From assembly GCA_002331625.1 (NCBI GenBank), contig DCZN01000101.1, positions 394-17,154 on the forward strand: 16,761 bases of DNA, given 5' to 3'. Source of the DNA: Nitrospira sp. UBA2083. GTDB taxonomy: Bacteria > Nitrospirota > Nitrospiria > Nitrospirales > Nitrospiraceae. Made by a program: the position numbers and the translations under genes. Of this stretch, positions 6,141-14,128 are shown piece by piece (position 1 is the stretch's first letter; the number at the start of each line of letters is the position of its first letter). The notes under the pieces were generated by a model. The model ran no database searches, was not told where the DNA came from, and saw only the letters and a list, made by a program, of their open reading frames with translations.

Positions 6141-7361
6141 ATGATGGCTTCCTGGAGGACGTCTTCCCCAGGGTTCGTTCTGGGGGTTGCGATGGCCGTC
6201 GCAGCGGCTGCTGCATCCGTCTCGTGCCAACCAACACAAGAGGAGTCACAGAAGCCGGCGCCGCAAGAGACACACCTATCGACACACGCCGGTCTGATTG
6301 AGCTGCCGGATGGGAGTCCCATGCTCGCACAGATTCACACGGAACGAGTAGAGCCCCGTCCCATGCGGATGTCGTTGAAAGCGCAAGGGGGAAAGATTTT
6401 GCCCAATGAGAACCGCTTGGCGCACCTAGGCCCTCGAGTGCCGGGACGCATTGTTGCTGTCTATGCCAATCTTGGGGATCGGGTGGAGACCGGAGATCGG
6501 CTCCTGTTGCTCGATAGCCCTGCGTTTGGTGAGGCTCAGTTGGCATATCGGAAGCGGCGGACTGCGATGCGGGTGGCGGAAAAGGCCTTTGAACGGGCCA
6601 AGGCGCTCTCGGCTGAGGGGGCGATCGGGATCAGTGAATATCAGCGGCGTGAAGCCGAGCACGAAAACGCCAAGGCTGAGCTCTACGAAGCTGAAGAGAA
6701 ACTCCATTTACTCGGGATGGGGGAGCGGGAAATTGAGCGGCTGTCGGCCGATCGGCTGCCCCATGCCGAGGTAGCCCAGGTGTTTTTGCGAGCACCATTT
6801 TCCGGTGAAATCATCGAGCGGAATGCGACGGTCGGTGAAGTGGTTGATTCGAGCAAGACGCTCTTCACGGTGGCGGATCTCTCCACGGTGTGGGTCAGGG
6901 CGGACTTTCCGGAACAGCAGATCGGGAAGCTGAACACCGGGCTTTCCGTGGAGGTGCGCGTCTCGGCCTATCCGGAGACGGTATTTCAGGGAGCCATTAC
7001 CTATATAGGGGCCGTGATCGATCCGGCGACCAGAACCGTCACGGCACGGTCGCAAATTCCCAACCAGGACCGGCGCTTACGACCGGAAATGTTCGCCGAG
7101 GTGACCGTGCGTACGCAGGAGCACTCGGTCTTGGCCGTCCCACGTGGCGCTCTCCAGCAGGTCGGAGGCCGCACCATGGTATTTGTGATGCGCGGGCCAC
7201 GCCGGTTTGAATTTCTTGATGTGACCATCGGGGAGTCCTCGAACGAATACGTCGAAATCAGGTCGGGCTTGATGGAAAAGGAAGAAGTTGTGACGGAAGG
7301 AAGTTACGCCCTGAAGTCCGAGGCGCTTCGCGGGCAGATGTCGATGGGGGGACCGCTGTGA
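6141..7361 (+). CDS. RND efflux adaptor (HlyD/CzcB-CusB family membrane fusion lipoprotein)
   Basis: The 406-residue adaptor partners the RND pump whose gene overlaps its own by 4 nt (7358-7361). The signal segment (about residues 10-28) ends in ASVSC, so Cys29 is a probable lipid attachment site. The usual adaptor order follows: barrel strand, lipoyl half GRIVAVYANLGDRVETGDRL (about 98-117), a long charged helical hairpin (about 125-205; AFERAKALSAEGAIGISEYQ), the second lipoyl half APFSGEIIERNATVGEVV, then WVRADFPEQQIGKL and the closing domain with AVPRGALQQVGGRTMVFV. There is no methionine cluster like that of the CusB protein at 856-2097, which argues against a copper-specific role. The ATG at 6141 has TAGGAG 8 nt upstream. 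Substrate is likely a divalent cation, but this is inferred. Confidence 0.9.
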   Translation: MMASWRTSSPGFVLGVAMAVAAAAASVSCQPTQEESQKPAPQETHLSTHAGLIELPDGSPMLAQIHTERVEPRPMRMSLKAQGGKILPNENRLAHLGPRVPGRIVAVYANLGDRVETGDRLLLLDSPAFGEAQLAYRKRRTAMRVAEKAFERAKALSAEGAIGISEYQRREAEHENAKAELYEAEEKLHLLGMGEREIERLSADRLPHAEVAQVFLRAPFSGEIIERNATVGEVVDSSKTLFTVADLSTVWVRADFPEQQIGKLNTGLSVEVRVSAYPETVFQGAITYIGAVIDPATRTVTARSQIPNQDRRLRPEMFAEVTVRTQEHSVLAVPRGALQQVGGRTMVFVMRGPRRFEFLDVTIGESSNEYVEIRSGLMEKEEVVTEGSYALKSEALRGQMSMGGPL

Positions 7362-10300
7362 TCGAGCGACTGATCCGCACGTCGCTGGAACAGCGCGTGA
7401 TCATGCTGCTTGCGGCGCTGGGCTTGAGCGTTGCCGGCCTGTTCGCGTTCCGTGCGGTGCCGATCGATGCCTTTCCCGATGTGACGCCTGTCCAAGTCCA
7501 GGTCATTACTCGCGCCCCGTCGCTGGCGCCGCCGGAAGTCGAGCGCTTGGTGACCTTTCCGCTCGAGATCGAATTTACAAACCTGCCCGGAAAAACGGAA
7601 CTCCGATCGGTCTCACGGTTTGGTCTCTCCGTCATTACCGTCGTGTTTGAGGATGCTGTTGACGTGTATTTCGCCCGACAGCTGATTTTGGAACGGCTGG
7701 TTCGCGTCCGGTCCCAATTGCCGCCGGGAGCCGACCCCACACTGGGACCAGTGGCTACCGGCCTCAGCGAGGTCTTCATGTATCTCGTGGAGGGTCCATC
7801 GCAGGGCCTTCAAGAGCTACGCACACTGCACGATTGGATCATTCGTCCGATGTTACGTGCGGTGTCGGGTCTCGCGGATGTCGACACTCTGGGCGGGTTG
7901 TCGAAACAGTACCAAGTACTCGTGGATCCTGATCGATTGACCAGCCTGGGCCTCACCTTGCGTCAAGTGCAAACCGCCGTAAGGGAAAACAATCAAAACG
8001 CCGGCGGCAGTTACATCGAGCGAGGGGGCGACAAGCTGGTCATCCATGGCCAGGGGCTCGCCCGTTCGGCCGAGGATTTGGAACGGATCGTCGTGACGGC
8101 TCATCAGGGAACGCCGATCTATCTGAAGGATGTCGCGCAGGTTTATCAGGGGAGTGCGGTCCGATTGGGAGGTGTCACCCGTGATGGGACCGGCGAGGTT
8201 CTCGAAGGGATTGCCGTCATGCTGCGCGGGGGAAACAGTCGGCAGATTGTATCCGCGGTGAAGGATAAAGTGACATTGATCAACCGTCTGTTGCCGGACG
8301 GTGTCACGATCACCCCGTTCTATGATCGCCTCGAACTCGTGTCGCGAGCGCTCGCAACGGTCGAGCGAGCCTTGTTGGAAGGTGCGGTTGTTGTCGTGCT
8401 TGTCCTGTATCTGTTCCTCAGAAACCTGCGCGGTGCACTTGTGGTGGCGCTCACATTACCGCTGGCGACACTGGCCACGTTTGTGATCATGCACCGAATT
8501 GGTCTGTCGGCTAATCTGATGTCGTTGGGTGGGTTGGCCATTTCACTGGGGATGATCGTCGATGCCGCGATCGTGCAGGTAGAAAACGTAGAACGCCATC
8601 TGAGCGAACGATCCAATGGTGGAACACCTCTCACGACACCCTCGGAACGGCTTCCGCTGGTCCTTCGTGCTGTGTTGGAAGTGCGACGGCCAAGCCTGTT
8701 CGGAGAACTGATTATTGCACTTACATTCCTCCCGTTGCTTACGCTCCAAGGCATCGAAGGCAAGATGTTCATTCCTCTGGCGCTGACGGTGGTGATCGTC
8801 TTATTGAGTTCGCTCGTGCTCTCCATGACGATCGTGCCCGCACTGGCTGTATTCCTCATGCGGCCTCGCCCTGCGTCCGGACAACAGCTAGCCCCGGCAA
8901 CGGGGAGACGGCTCTATCGGCGATTCCTGGAGCTGGCCATTCGACGAACGTCTGTCGTCGTGGGAGTGGCCCTGGCCATTCTAGTTGCCGGACTGGTACT
9001 GGTTCCCTTCATTGGTCGAGAGTTCGTACCGATCATGGATGAAGGCTCGATCGTGGTGAATCTGGTCCGACTGCCGAGCATCGGTCTCACGGAGTCTCTC
9101 AAGATTTCCGGAGAGGTCGAACGAATCTTGCTTGAGCTCCCGGACGTACGTTCGGTGGTGACCCGTACCGGCGCGAACGAGTTGGGAACGGACCCCATGG
9201 GGATGGAACTCAGTGATATGTATGTGTTGCTCAAGCCCGAATCCGAGTGGAAGGCGCACAGCAAACGGGAAATTGAGGAGCAGGTCCGTCACCGGCTCGG
9301 ACAGATCCCCGGCATTGCTTTTGGATTGTCGCAACCGATCGCGATGCGGGTGGATGAACTGGTGTCCGGGGTGCGCTCTCAACTGGCGATCAAGCTGTTC
9401 GGCGACGATCTGGAGCTTCTACGGGACAAGGGAGAGGAGATGGCAAGGGTGCTTCGACAGGTCAGGGGCATGTCGGATATTCGAGTCGAGCAAGTCTCGG
9501 GGCTGTATTATTTGGAACTCGACATCAATCGATCCATGGTGGCACGCCATGGAATCAATGTGGCGAATATCACGGAAGTCATCGAAGCCATCGGCGCCGG
9601 GATTGGTGCCGGAGAAGTCTTCGAAGGGCAGCGGCGGTTCCCGATCGTGGTGCGATTCCCGGAAGACCGGCGAGGCGATCTCGAGTCGATCAAGTCGCTC
9701 TGGGTGACGGCACCGGACGGCGCCAGGATCCCGCTGAGGGAGCTTGCCGATGTTCACATTCAAGAAGGGCCGGCGCAAATCAGTCGGGAGCAGGCCAGCC
9801 GCCGGATCGTCATTGAGGCGAATGTGGTGGGGAGAGATCTCGTCGGAGCGGTGGAAGAAGCCCAGACGATGGTTTCCAGTTTGGTGCAGCTGCCAGCCGG
9901 CTATTACGTCACCTGGGGCGGGCAGTTTGAGAATCAGCAACGAGCGATGGCTCGGCTGGCGATCGTGGTTCCAGCAGTCATTGCTCTGATCTTTCTTCTG
10001 CTGTTCCTGACATTTGGGAATGTCAGGCAAGCGGGGCTGATTCTGCTGGCGATTCCGTTTGCCATGGTTGGGGGGCTTGCCGCGCTGCTGATCGGGGGAC
10101 TGTACCTTTCCGTGCCGGCTTCCGTGGGATTCATTGCGCTGTTTGGGATTGCCGTCCTGAACGGGGTGGTGAAGATTGCCTATATCAACCAATTGCGACA
10201 ACAGGGCCTGTCTCTCGACGAGGCGGTGTTGACCGGCATGGTCATGCGTCTTCGGCCAGTATTAATGACTGCGCTCGTGGCCGCACTCGGCTTGACTCCG

Positions 10301-10513
10301 TTGCTGTTAGCCAGCGGGCCTGGTTCGGAGGTTCAACATCCACTAGCGACCGTGGTCATTGGCGGATTAATCTCATCGACCCTCTTGACGTTGATTGTGT
10401 TACCTGTCTTGTATCGGTGGATCGAGAGTCGTGTTGAGCGGAAGGTTCGCGGCATACCGAAGGAAACGCCGCTCGACGCCACAGGCGCTCGGGATACGGT
10501 CGTGCTTTCATGA
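7358..10513 (+). CDS. Complete heavy-metal RND efflux pump (CzcA/CusA family)
   Basis: At 1051 residues this is full length for an HME-RND pump: TM1 near residues 12-30, a first periplasmic domain, TM2-6 from about 335, TM7 near 530-555, a second periplasmic domain, then the last helices from about 868. The start is GTG, overlapping the adaptor stop (GTGA), with a G-run about 7 nt upstream. The TM4 stretch reads SLGMIVDAAIVQVEN, so Asp402 and Glu409 match the proton-relay Asp and Glu of CzcA, but the first Asp of the CzcA DFG triad is Ser396 here. The periplasmic segments (MRVDELVSGVRSQLAIK, QVFEG-like GEVFEGQRRFPIVV) resemble CzcA, and two CusA methionine-triad positions appear as Leu618 and Glu667. 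Substrate class is therefore uncertain. No channel gene follows. Confidence 0.94.
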   Translation: MIERLIRTSLEQRVIMLLAALGLSVAGLFAFRAVPIDAFPDVTPVQVQVITRAPSLAPPEVERLVTFPLEIEFTNLPGKTELRSVSRFGLSVITVVFEDAVDVYFARQLILERLVRVRSQLPPGADPTLGPVATGLSEVFMYLVEGPSQGLQELRTLHDWIIRPMLRAVSGLADVDTLGGLSKQYQVLVDPDRLTSLGLTLRQVQTAVRENNQNAGGSYIERGGDKLVIHGQGLARSAEDLERIVVTAHQGTPIYLKDVAQVYQGSAVRLGGVTRDGTGEVLEGIAVMLRGGNSRQIVSAVKDKVTLINRLLPDGVTITPFYDRLELVSRALATVERALLEGAVVVVLVLYLFLRNLRGALVVALTLPLATLATFVIMHRIGLSANLMSLGGLAISLGMIVDAAIVQVENVERHLSERSNGGTPLTTPSERLPLVLRAVLEVRRPSLFGELIIALTFLPLLTLQGIEGKMFIPLALTVVIVLLSSLVLSMTIVPALAVFLMRPRPASGQQLAPATGRRLYRRFLELAIRRTSVVVGVALAILVAGLVLVPFIGREFVPIMDEGSIVVNLVRLPSIGLTESLKISGEVERILLELPDVRSVVTRTGANELGTDPMGMELSDMYVLLKPESEWKAHSKREIEEQVRHRLGQIPGIAFGLSQPIAMRVDELVSGVRSQLAIKLFGDDLELLRDKGEEMARVLRQVRGMSDIRVEQVSGLYYLELDINRSMVARHGINVANITEVIEAIGAGIGAGEVFEGQRRFPIVVRFPEDRRGDLESIKSLWVTAPDGARIPLRELADVHIQEGPAQISREQASRRIVIEANVVGRDLVGAVEEAQTMVSSLVQLPAGYYVTWGGQFENQQRAMARLAIVVPAVIALIFLLLFLTFGNVRQAGLILLAIPFAMVGGLAALLIGGLYLSVPASVGFIALFGIAVLNGVVKIAYINQLRQQGLSLDEAVLTGMVMRLRPVLMTALVAALGLTPLLLASGPGSEVQHPLATVVIGGLISSTLLTLIVLPVLYRWIESRVERKVRGIPKETPLDATGARDTVVLS

Positions 10514-10567
10514 AGTCTGTCACGGGCTGCTCATCCAACAGAAATAAGGATAAGGAAGGAGTCATCC

Positions 10568-10897
10568 ATGTCGCTTCCTGGTTCGCTCGGACTTTTTGTT
10601 CTAGCCGACCTGTGTGAAATCGGAGGCGGGTGGTTGATGTGGCAGTCGATTCGAGAGGGTAGACATTGAGGCTACGGCGCAGCGGGTGCTGCGATCCTGA
10701 TGCTGTATGGCATTATTCCAACTCTTCAGCCTGCTCACTTTGGGCGGGTCTATGCCGCATATGGCGGCATGTTTATCGTGCTCTCCATGCTGTGGGGCTG
10801 GAGCATTGATGGAACCAGGCTGGATCGTTATGACGCGATGGGAGCCTTACTCTGTTTGGGCGGCATGATTGTCATGATGTATGCTCCCAGGACATGA
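10568..10897 (+). pseudogene. ynfA: YnfA/UPF0060-family small membrane protein interrupted by one in-frame TGA
   Basis: The frame from the ATG at 10568 to the TAG-free end at 10897 (stop TGA) spans 110 codons, the normal length of this family of four-helix inner-membrane proteins. AAGGAG precedes the ATG at good spacing. The N-terminal part has LFVLADLCEIGGGWLMW and the C-terminal part the family hallmark IPTLQPAHFGRVYAAYGG plus WGWSIDGTRLDRYDAMGAL. The only defect is codon 34, TGA at 10667-10669, in REGRH-stop-GYGA, where relatives commonly carry Trp: a single TGG to TGA change. All other codons remain open in the same frame, so the lesion is recent, a sequencing error, or read through. Restart at the ATG at 10700 would lose the first helix and has no ribosome site. 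It follows the RND pump by 54 nt. Confidence 0.85.
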
Positions 10898-10970
10898 GGA
10901 AGAAGTCGGAAGAAATTAATCGGTAGGCATGGGATCAACGATCGCAGATAGGAGCCTGCGCGAGATCCGT

Positions 10971-11636
10971 TCAGCGCGCAATCTGAAGTTTTAGGTCATC
11001 GAAATAGGTGACGGCATCGGATTTAGTCCAGAGTCCAATCTGGCCGGACGAGAAGGTCTGATCACATAGGTCAAACACCTGTTTCTCATCAAAGAAAACT
11101 TGGACTCGGCACCCTTTCGTGATGACGCGAAGTGCATGCCACTGCCTGACATCAATAACGTGGTCGAAGTTCTTGAGCATCTGCCGAACGCCCTTCACCA
11201 CACGATAGATACGGATATTCTGTTCGAGTGGATTGGCCCTCGTCAGGTAATAGTTGCGATCATTTGCAGCCCGCCAGATCAGGCCGCCTCCCATATCAGC
11301 TTTACCTTCGATCGGTAAGAAGGAGACTTGAAGCTCGAGGTCGGAGGCCCTGATGCCGTTGATGAGCATCGTTTTATACGCATGCTCTGCTCCCTTTCCC
11401 ATGAGCTGACCCAGCACGTGGGGAGGACTCTTCGCTCGATCAGTTTCAAGCACCTTCCACTCGCCGGCAGGCCTCCCATCAAACAAGGTTCCAACCTGGA
11501 ACGCATCGGGAAGTGTATTGGGTAGATCATCATCAAAGGTCCATACATACGTAGTATTCTCAACGCCGTGCCCAGTCACCGGCACAGCGAGTAGCAGGAT
11601 GGTCATCAGGAGAAGACGTTGAAGAGCGAGAATCAT
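10971..11636 (-). CDS. Secreted protein with laminin-G/DUF1080-like (concanavalin fold) appearance
   Basis: The 221-residue product has a clear signal peptide (about residues 1-24, MTILLLAVPVTGHG). The mature part reads like a jelly-roll carbohydrate-recognition fold: TYVWTFDDDLPNTLPDAF at the start, GGGLIWRAANDRNYYLTRAN in the middle, WHALRVITKGCRVQVFFDEK and GQIGLWTKSDAVTYFDDLKL at the end. This strand order is typical of DUF1080/3-keto-disaccharide hydrolase and LamG-like domains, which bind or cleave glycans. No catalytic residues can be assigned from sequence alone. The start lies 3 nt after the stop of the secreted protein at 11640-12377, so the two form one transcription unit and probably act together outside the cytoplasm. 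Confidence 0.8.
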   Translation of the reverse strand: MILALQRLLLMTILLLAVPVTGHGVENTTYVWTFDDDLPNTLPDAFQVGTLFDGRPAGEWKVLETDRAKSPPHVLGQLMGKGAEHAYKTMLINGIRASDLELQVSFLPIEGKADMGGGLIWRAANDRNYYLTRANPLEQNIRIYRVVKGVRQMLKNFDHVIDVRQWHALRVITKGCRVQVFFDEKQVFDLCDQTFSSGQIGLWTKSDAVTYFDDLKLQIAR

Positions 11637-11639
11637 GGT

Positions 11640-12377
11640 CTATCGCCAGGTCACTTCTTCCCAACAGAGATGGACAAAGGTCTCAAAGGGAGGAAAGTTG
11701 TTCGTGTTCTGTTCCTTGGACCGAACCCAGAGATCGATTTCCATACCGGCTGGGTCGGTTTCGCCACCGGGCAAGGTGCGTTTGACCGGATACCGGACTT
11801 CATGGGTCTTAGGATCACGTGAACGCTCCATCACCATGAGGTGTGCATCATAGTCTTTGTAGAGCACCTGATCATTCTTATACATCGTCGCAGTGCCCCA
11901 GCCACCCAAGTACAACCAGGTTTTTGGATAAAGCGGATCGCCATTATTTGAATCCCCATGTTCATAGATTCTGGTCGCAATCCCCCCATCCTGGAACGGC
12001 GCTCTCTGGGTAAATCGATCAAAGACAATTCGATACCGGTCAGCCCCCTCGACAAACTCGGCCATCACCAGCCCTGTGTTGGCGAGTTCGTTCACTTCGA
12101 TCTCAATCGTCCCCTTCACGGGATTCAGATGCTTTCCCGCATAGTCGAGATGGTCCCAGGGAGCAGTATCTTCCATGCTCCCAACAAGAGTTGCTCGATC
12201 ACCCTTGAGATGAAATTCGCCGCTGTAATAAGGATGCTCTGTGGCCTTAAAAATCCTGGTGCCTTCGTCGCCCTTAGGGGTTCCGAACTTACTTTCCTCT
12301 GCATACCCATGGGAAACAAGAATTCCTGAAACAGTCGCCAAAAGAAGAGATGCCGCGAATGTTATGAACCGTGTCAT
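11640..12377 (-). CDS. Secreted protein of unknown function, partner of the LamG-like protein
   Basis: The 245-residue protein begins with a signal peptide (MTRFITFAASLLLATVSG, cleavage probably near SHGYAEES, residues 23-30). The mature part is rich in Gly, Asp, aromatic residues and short beta-like stretches (GEFHLKGDRATLVGSME, GTIEIEVNELANTGLVMAEF, KTWLYLGGWGTATMYKND) and ends WEEVTWR. I do not recognise the family; a beta-sandwich is plausible. There is a single Cys, next to the C-terminus. The ATG at 12377 is supported by GAGGTG 5 nt upstream. It is the first gene of a two-gene minus-strand unit with a 3-nt gap to the next start, divergent from the protease at 12684. A surface or matrix role is only a guess. 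Confidence 0.78.
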   Translation of the reverse strand: MTRFITFAASLLLATVSGILVSHGYAEESKFGTPKGDEGTRIFKATEHPYYSGEFHLKGDRATLVGSMEDTAPWDHLDYAGKHLNPVKGTIEIEVNELANTGLVMAEFVEGADRYRIVFDRFTQRAPFQDGGIATRIYEHGDSNNGDPLYPKTWLYLGGWGTATMYKNDQVLYKDYDAHLMVMERSRDPKTHEVRYPVKRTLPGGETDPAGMEIDLWVRSKEQNTNNFPPFETFVHLCWEEVTWR

Positions 12378-12476
12378 CCTGCACCTCTTTGACTATGTCC
12401 AAACTTCATCCAAGAATACGCGAAGGAGAAGACAACCAGAGATGATCGTAACACACCGGAGCGGTGGGCAACCAAT

Positions 12477-12490
12477 CGCCATTGATGGCG
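12477..12490. promoter_or_regulatory. Operator-like dyad in the divergent spacer
   Basis: CGCCAT-TG-ATGGCG forms 6-bp inverted arms around 2 nt, midway between the secreted-protein gene (minus) and the protease gene (plus). It sits about 40 bp upstream of the protease -35 candidate. A smaller dyad, CACCG-GAG-CGGTG, is at 12454-12466. Either could bind a regulator of both directions; no evidence beyond symmetry and position. Confidence 0.25.
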
Positions 12491-12529
12491 TCGGATCGAC
12501 CGAAGTCAGTCTTACAAGTGAGTACAGTA

Positions 12530-12558
12530 TTTACACGCTATCTGATGGTAGGTACTAT
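12530..12558 (+). promoter_or_regulatory. Candidate sigma70 promoter of the DegP/HtrA gene
   Basis: TTTACA (12530-12535) and TACTAT (12553-12558) are separated by exactly 17 nt and match consensus at 5/6 and 4/6 positions. The start would be near 12565, giving a leader of about 119 nt before the preferred GTG at 12684. I see no sigmaE-type GGAACTT element. Confidence 0.4.
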
Positions 12559-12683
12559 CTTGCACGCGGGAGACAGCTGACTTCATATTGAATTATGCAT
12601 GCGCGAGCGGGGTTCGCATGATAGGCTGGCGCACAGTATTTATCGACGATTTTAAAATACAGAAACGCATGAGGGGCGCAGCG

Positions 12684-14096
12684 GTGAATCACAACCGACG
12701 AAGTGTCAGACAGAGTATCACCTGTGGGATCCTTCTCGGCCTGTTGGTCCCAGGTTTTGGACTGGCTGGTCCGCAACAGATACCAACGACGAACGGCCAC
12801 GATTTGCAAAGCCAAGTTAAGGGAACGGCCAATAAGGTTATTCCAGCGGTGGTCAGCATTGCGTCCACGGTGATGGTGCGCGATCAAACGTTCAGTGACG
12901 ACGCCTTGCCGTTCGGGCTATTCAAGGAACCGCCGGCGCGCCGACAATATGGACAAGGCTCGGGCGTGATCGTCTCACCGGATGGCTACATCGTCACGAA
13001 CAACCATGTTGTGGCGGACGCGGTCGATGTGGAAGTGATTTTGGCGGATCGCCGTCAGTATAAAGGGAAGGTCGTTGCGACCGATCCGAAGACCGACGTG
13101 GCGGTGGTGAAGATCCAAGCGGCCAATCTCCCGACTGCGACCTGGGGAGATTCGAGCCAACTGGCCGTCGGCGATTTCGTGCTGGCGATTGGCAACCCGT
13201 TGGGATTGAGTCGTACCGTCACATTCGGCATCGTGAGTGCGGTCGGCCGGGCCGACGTGGGCGTGGCGGACTTTGAAGACTTCATCCAGACAGATGCCCC
13301 GATCAATCCAGGCAATTCAGGCGGAGCCCTGGTGAATATCCAGGGCGAACTCGTTGGGATCAACACGGCCATAGCCAGTCCGACCGGCGGCAGTGTGGGA
13401 GTCGGGTTTGCAATCCCCAGCAATATGGCCCGTGCCGCGATGCAGAGCCTGATTAAGACCGGCCGTGTGGTGCGAGGATTTCTCGGAGCCTCCACTCAGG
13501 ATGTCAGCCCTCCACTGGGGAAGATCTTTCGCCTGCCGGACGTCAAGGGCGCTATTGTCACCGATGTGCAGGCCAAGGGGTCTGCCGAACGAGCGGGTTT
13601 GAAGCGAGGGGACGTGGTGGTGCGGTTCGATGGGCGGGATATTATGGATAGCGGACAGCTCCGGAATCTGGTCGCCCAATCTCCAATCGGCACCAAGCAT
13701 CGGCTCGACCTCATCCGAGACGGAAAGACGTATCAGGCCGATCTGGTCATTCAGGAAGCGCCGCGTGAACGGGCAAAGAAGAGCCATGCCGCATCAGCGG
13801 TCTCCACCACGCATCCTCTCGCCGGCGTGGTCTTCGATGATGTAACACCCCCGTTGGCCAGGCAGATGGATTTGCCGGTGAATAACGGCGTGGTGGTGAC
13901 GGATATCGAAGAGGGGAGCCTCGCCGAAGCCTCTGGTCTGCAACCAGGTGACGTCGTGCTGGAACTGAACCGACAGCATGTCACGACTTTTGCGAACCTC
14001 CAACGATTCGCCGAACCCTTGAAACCCACTGATCTCGCCCTCCTCCTCGTGAACCGCCAGGGCAACGTGATGTACATCCCGATTCAGGGGGAGTAG
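12684..14096 (+). CDS. degP: DegP/HtrA (Do-like) periplasmic serine protease
   Basis: The protein degrades or refolds damaged envelope proteins in the periplasm. From GTG 12684 it is 470 residues: signal peptide (about 13-28, TCGILLGLLVPGFGLAG), trypsin-like domain with the full triad (His108 in TNNHVVADA, Asp138 in KTDVAVVKI, Ser212 in NPGNSGGAL), PDZ1 (from about GFLGASTQD to LVIQEAP) and PDZ2 (LAGVVFDDV to the end). I prefer the GTG because GAGGGG lies 7 nt upstream and the signal peptide begins cleanly. The frame also stays open to an ATG at 12588 and another at 12669, which would add 32 or 5 residues but have no ribosome site. It converges with the anti-sigma gene, 32 nt away. A diverged copy of its last 39 nt lies at 15602-15640. 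Confidence 0.93.
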   Translation: MNHNRRSVRQSITCGILLGLLVPGFGLAGPQQIPTTNGHDLQSQVKGTANKVIPAVVSIASTVMVRDQTFSDDALPFGLFKEPPARRQYGQGSGVIVSPDGYIVTNNHVVADAVDVEVILADRRQYKGKVVATDPKTDVAVVKIQAANLPTATWGDSSQLAVGDFVLAIGNPLGLSRTVTFGIVSAVGRADVGVADFEDFIQTDAPINPGNSGGALVNIQGELVGINTAIASPTGGSVGVGFAIPSNMARAAMQSLIKTGRVVRGFLGASTQDVSPPLGKIFRLPDVKGAIVTDVQAKGSAERAGLKRGDVVVRFDGRDIMDSGQLRNLVAQSPIGTKHRLDLIRDGKTYQADLVIQEAPRERAKKSHAASAVSTTHPLAGVVFDDVTPPLARQMDLPVNNGVVVTDIEEGSLAEASGLQPGDVVLELNRQHVTTFANLQRFAEPLKPTDLALLLVNRQGNVMYIPIQGE

Positions 14097-14128
14097 AGCG
14101 GGAGCGGTCCTCTGGTAGCTGCTAAGCG

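Noticed and set aside
9419..10201. 260-residue minus-strand frame opposite the RND pump
   Set aside because: It lies entirely antisense to strongly conserved RND coding sequence, is His/Asn/Pro/Arg-rich without a plausible fold, and has no ribosome site; it is a shadow of GC-rich third positions.
10667..10693. UGA plus hairpin in ynfA as a selenocysteine site
   Set aside because: Relatives carry Trp, not Cys, at this position, and the repeated Gly/Ala codons that make up the hairpin are explained by the protein sequence; kept only as a readthrough possibility.
12442..12591. 49-residue plus-strand frame in the divergent spacer ahead of degP
   Set aside because: The nearest purine-rich site is too far (about 13 nt), there is no recognisable motif, and it overlaps the promoter candidate at 12530-12558.
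12588..12683. Earlier DegP starts at 12588 and 12669
   Set aside because: They have no Shine-Dalgarno and would put a polar stretch before the signal peptide; the GTG at 12684 has GAGGGG at 7 nt.
14101..14128. Possible bidirectional terminator between degP and the anti-sigma gene
   Set aside because: Only a weak 5-bp AGCTG/CAGCT pairing with an 8-nt loop and no T-runs.
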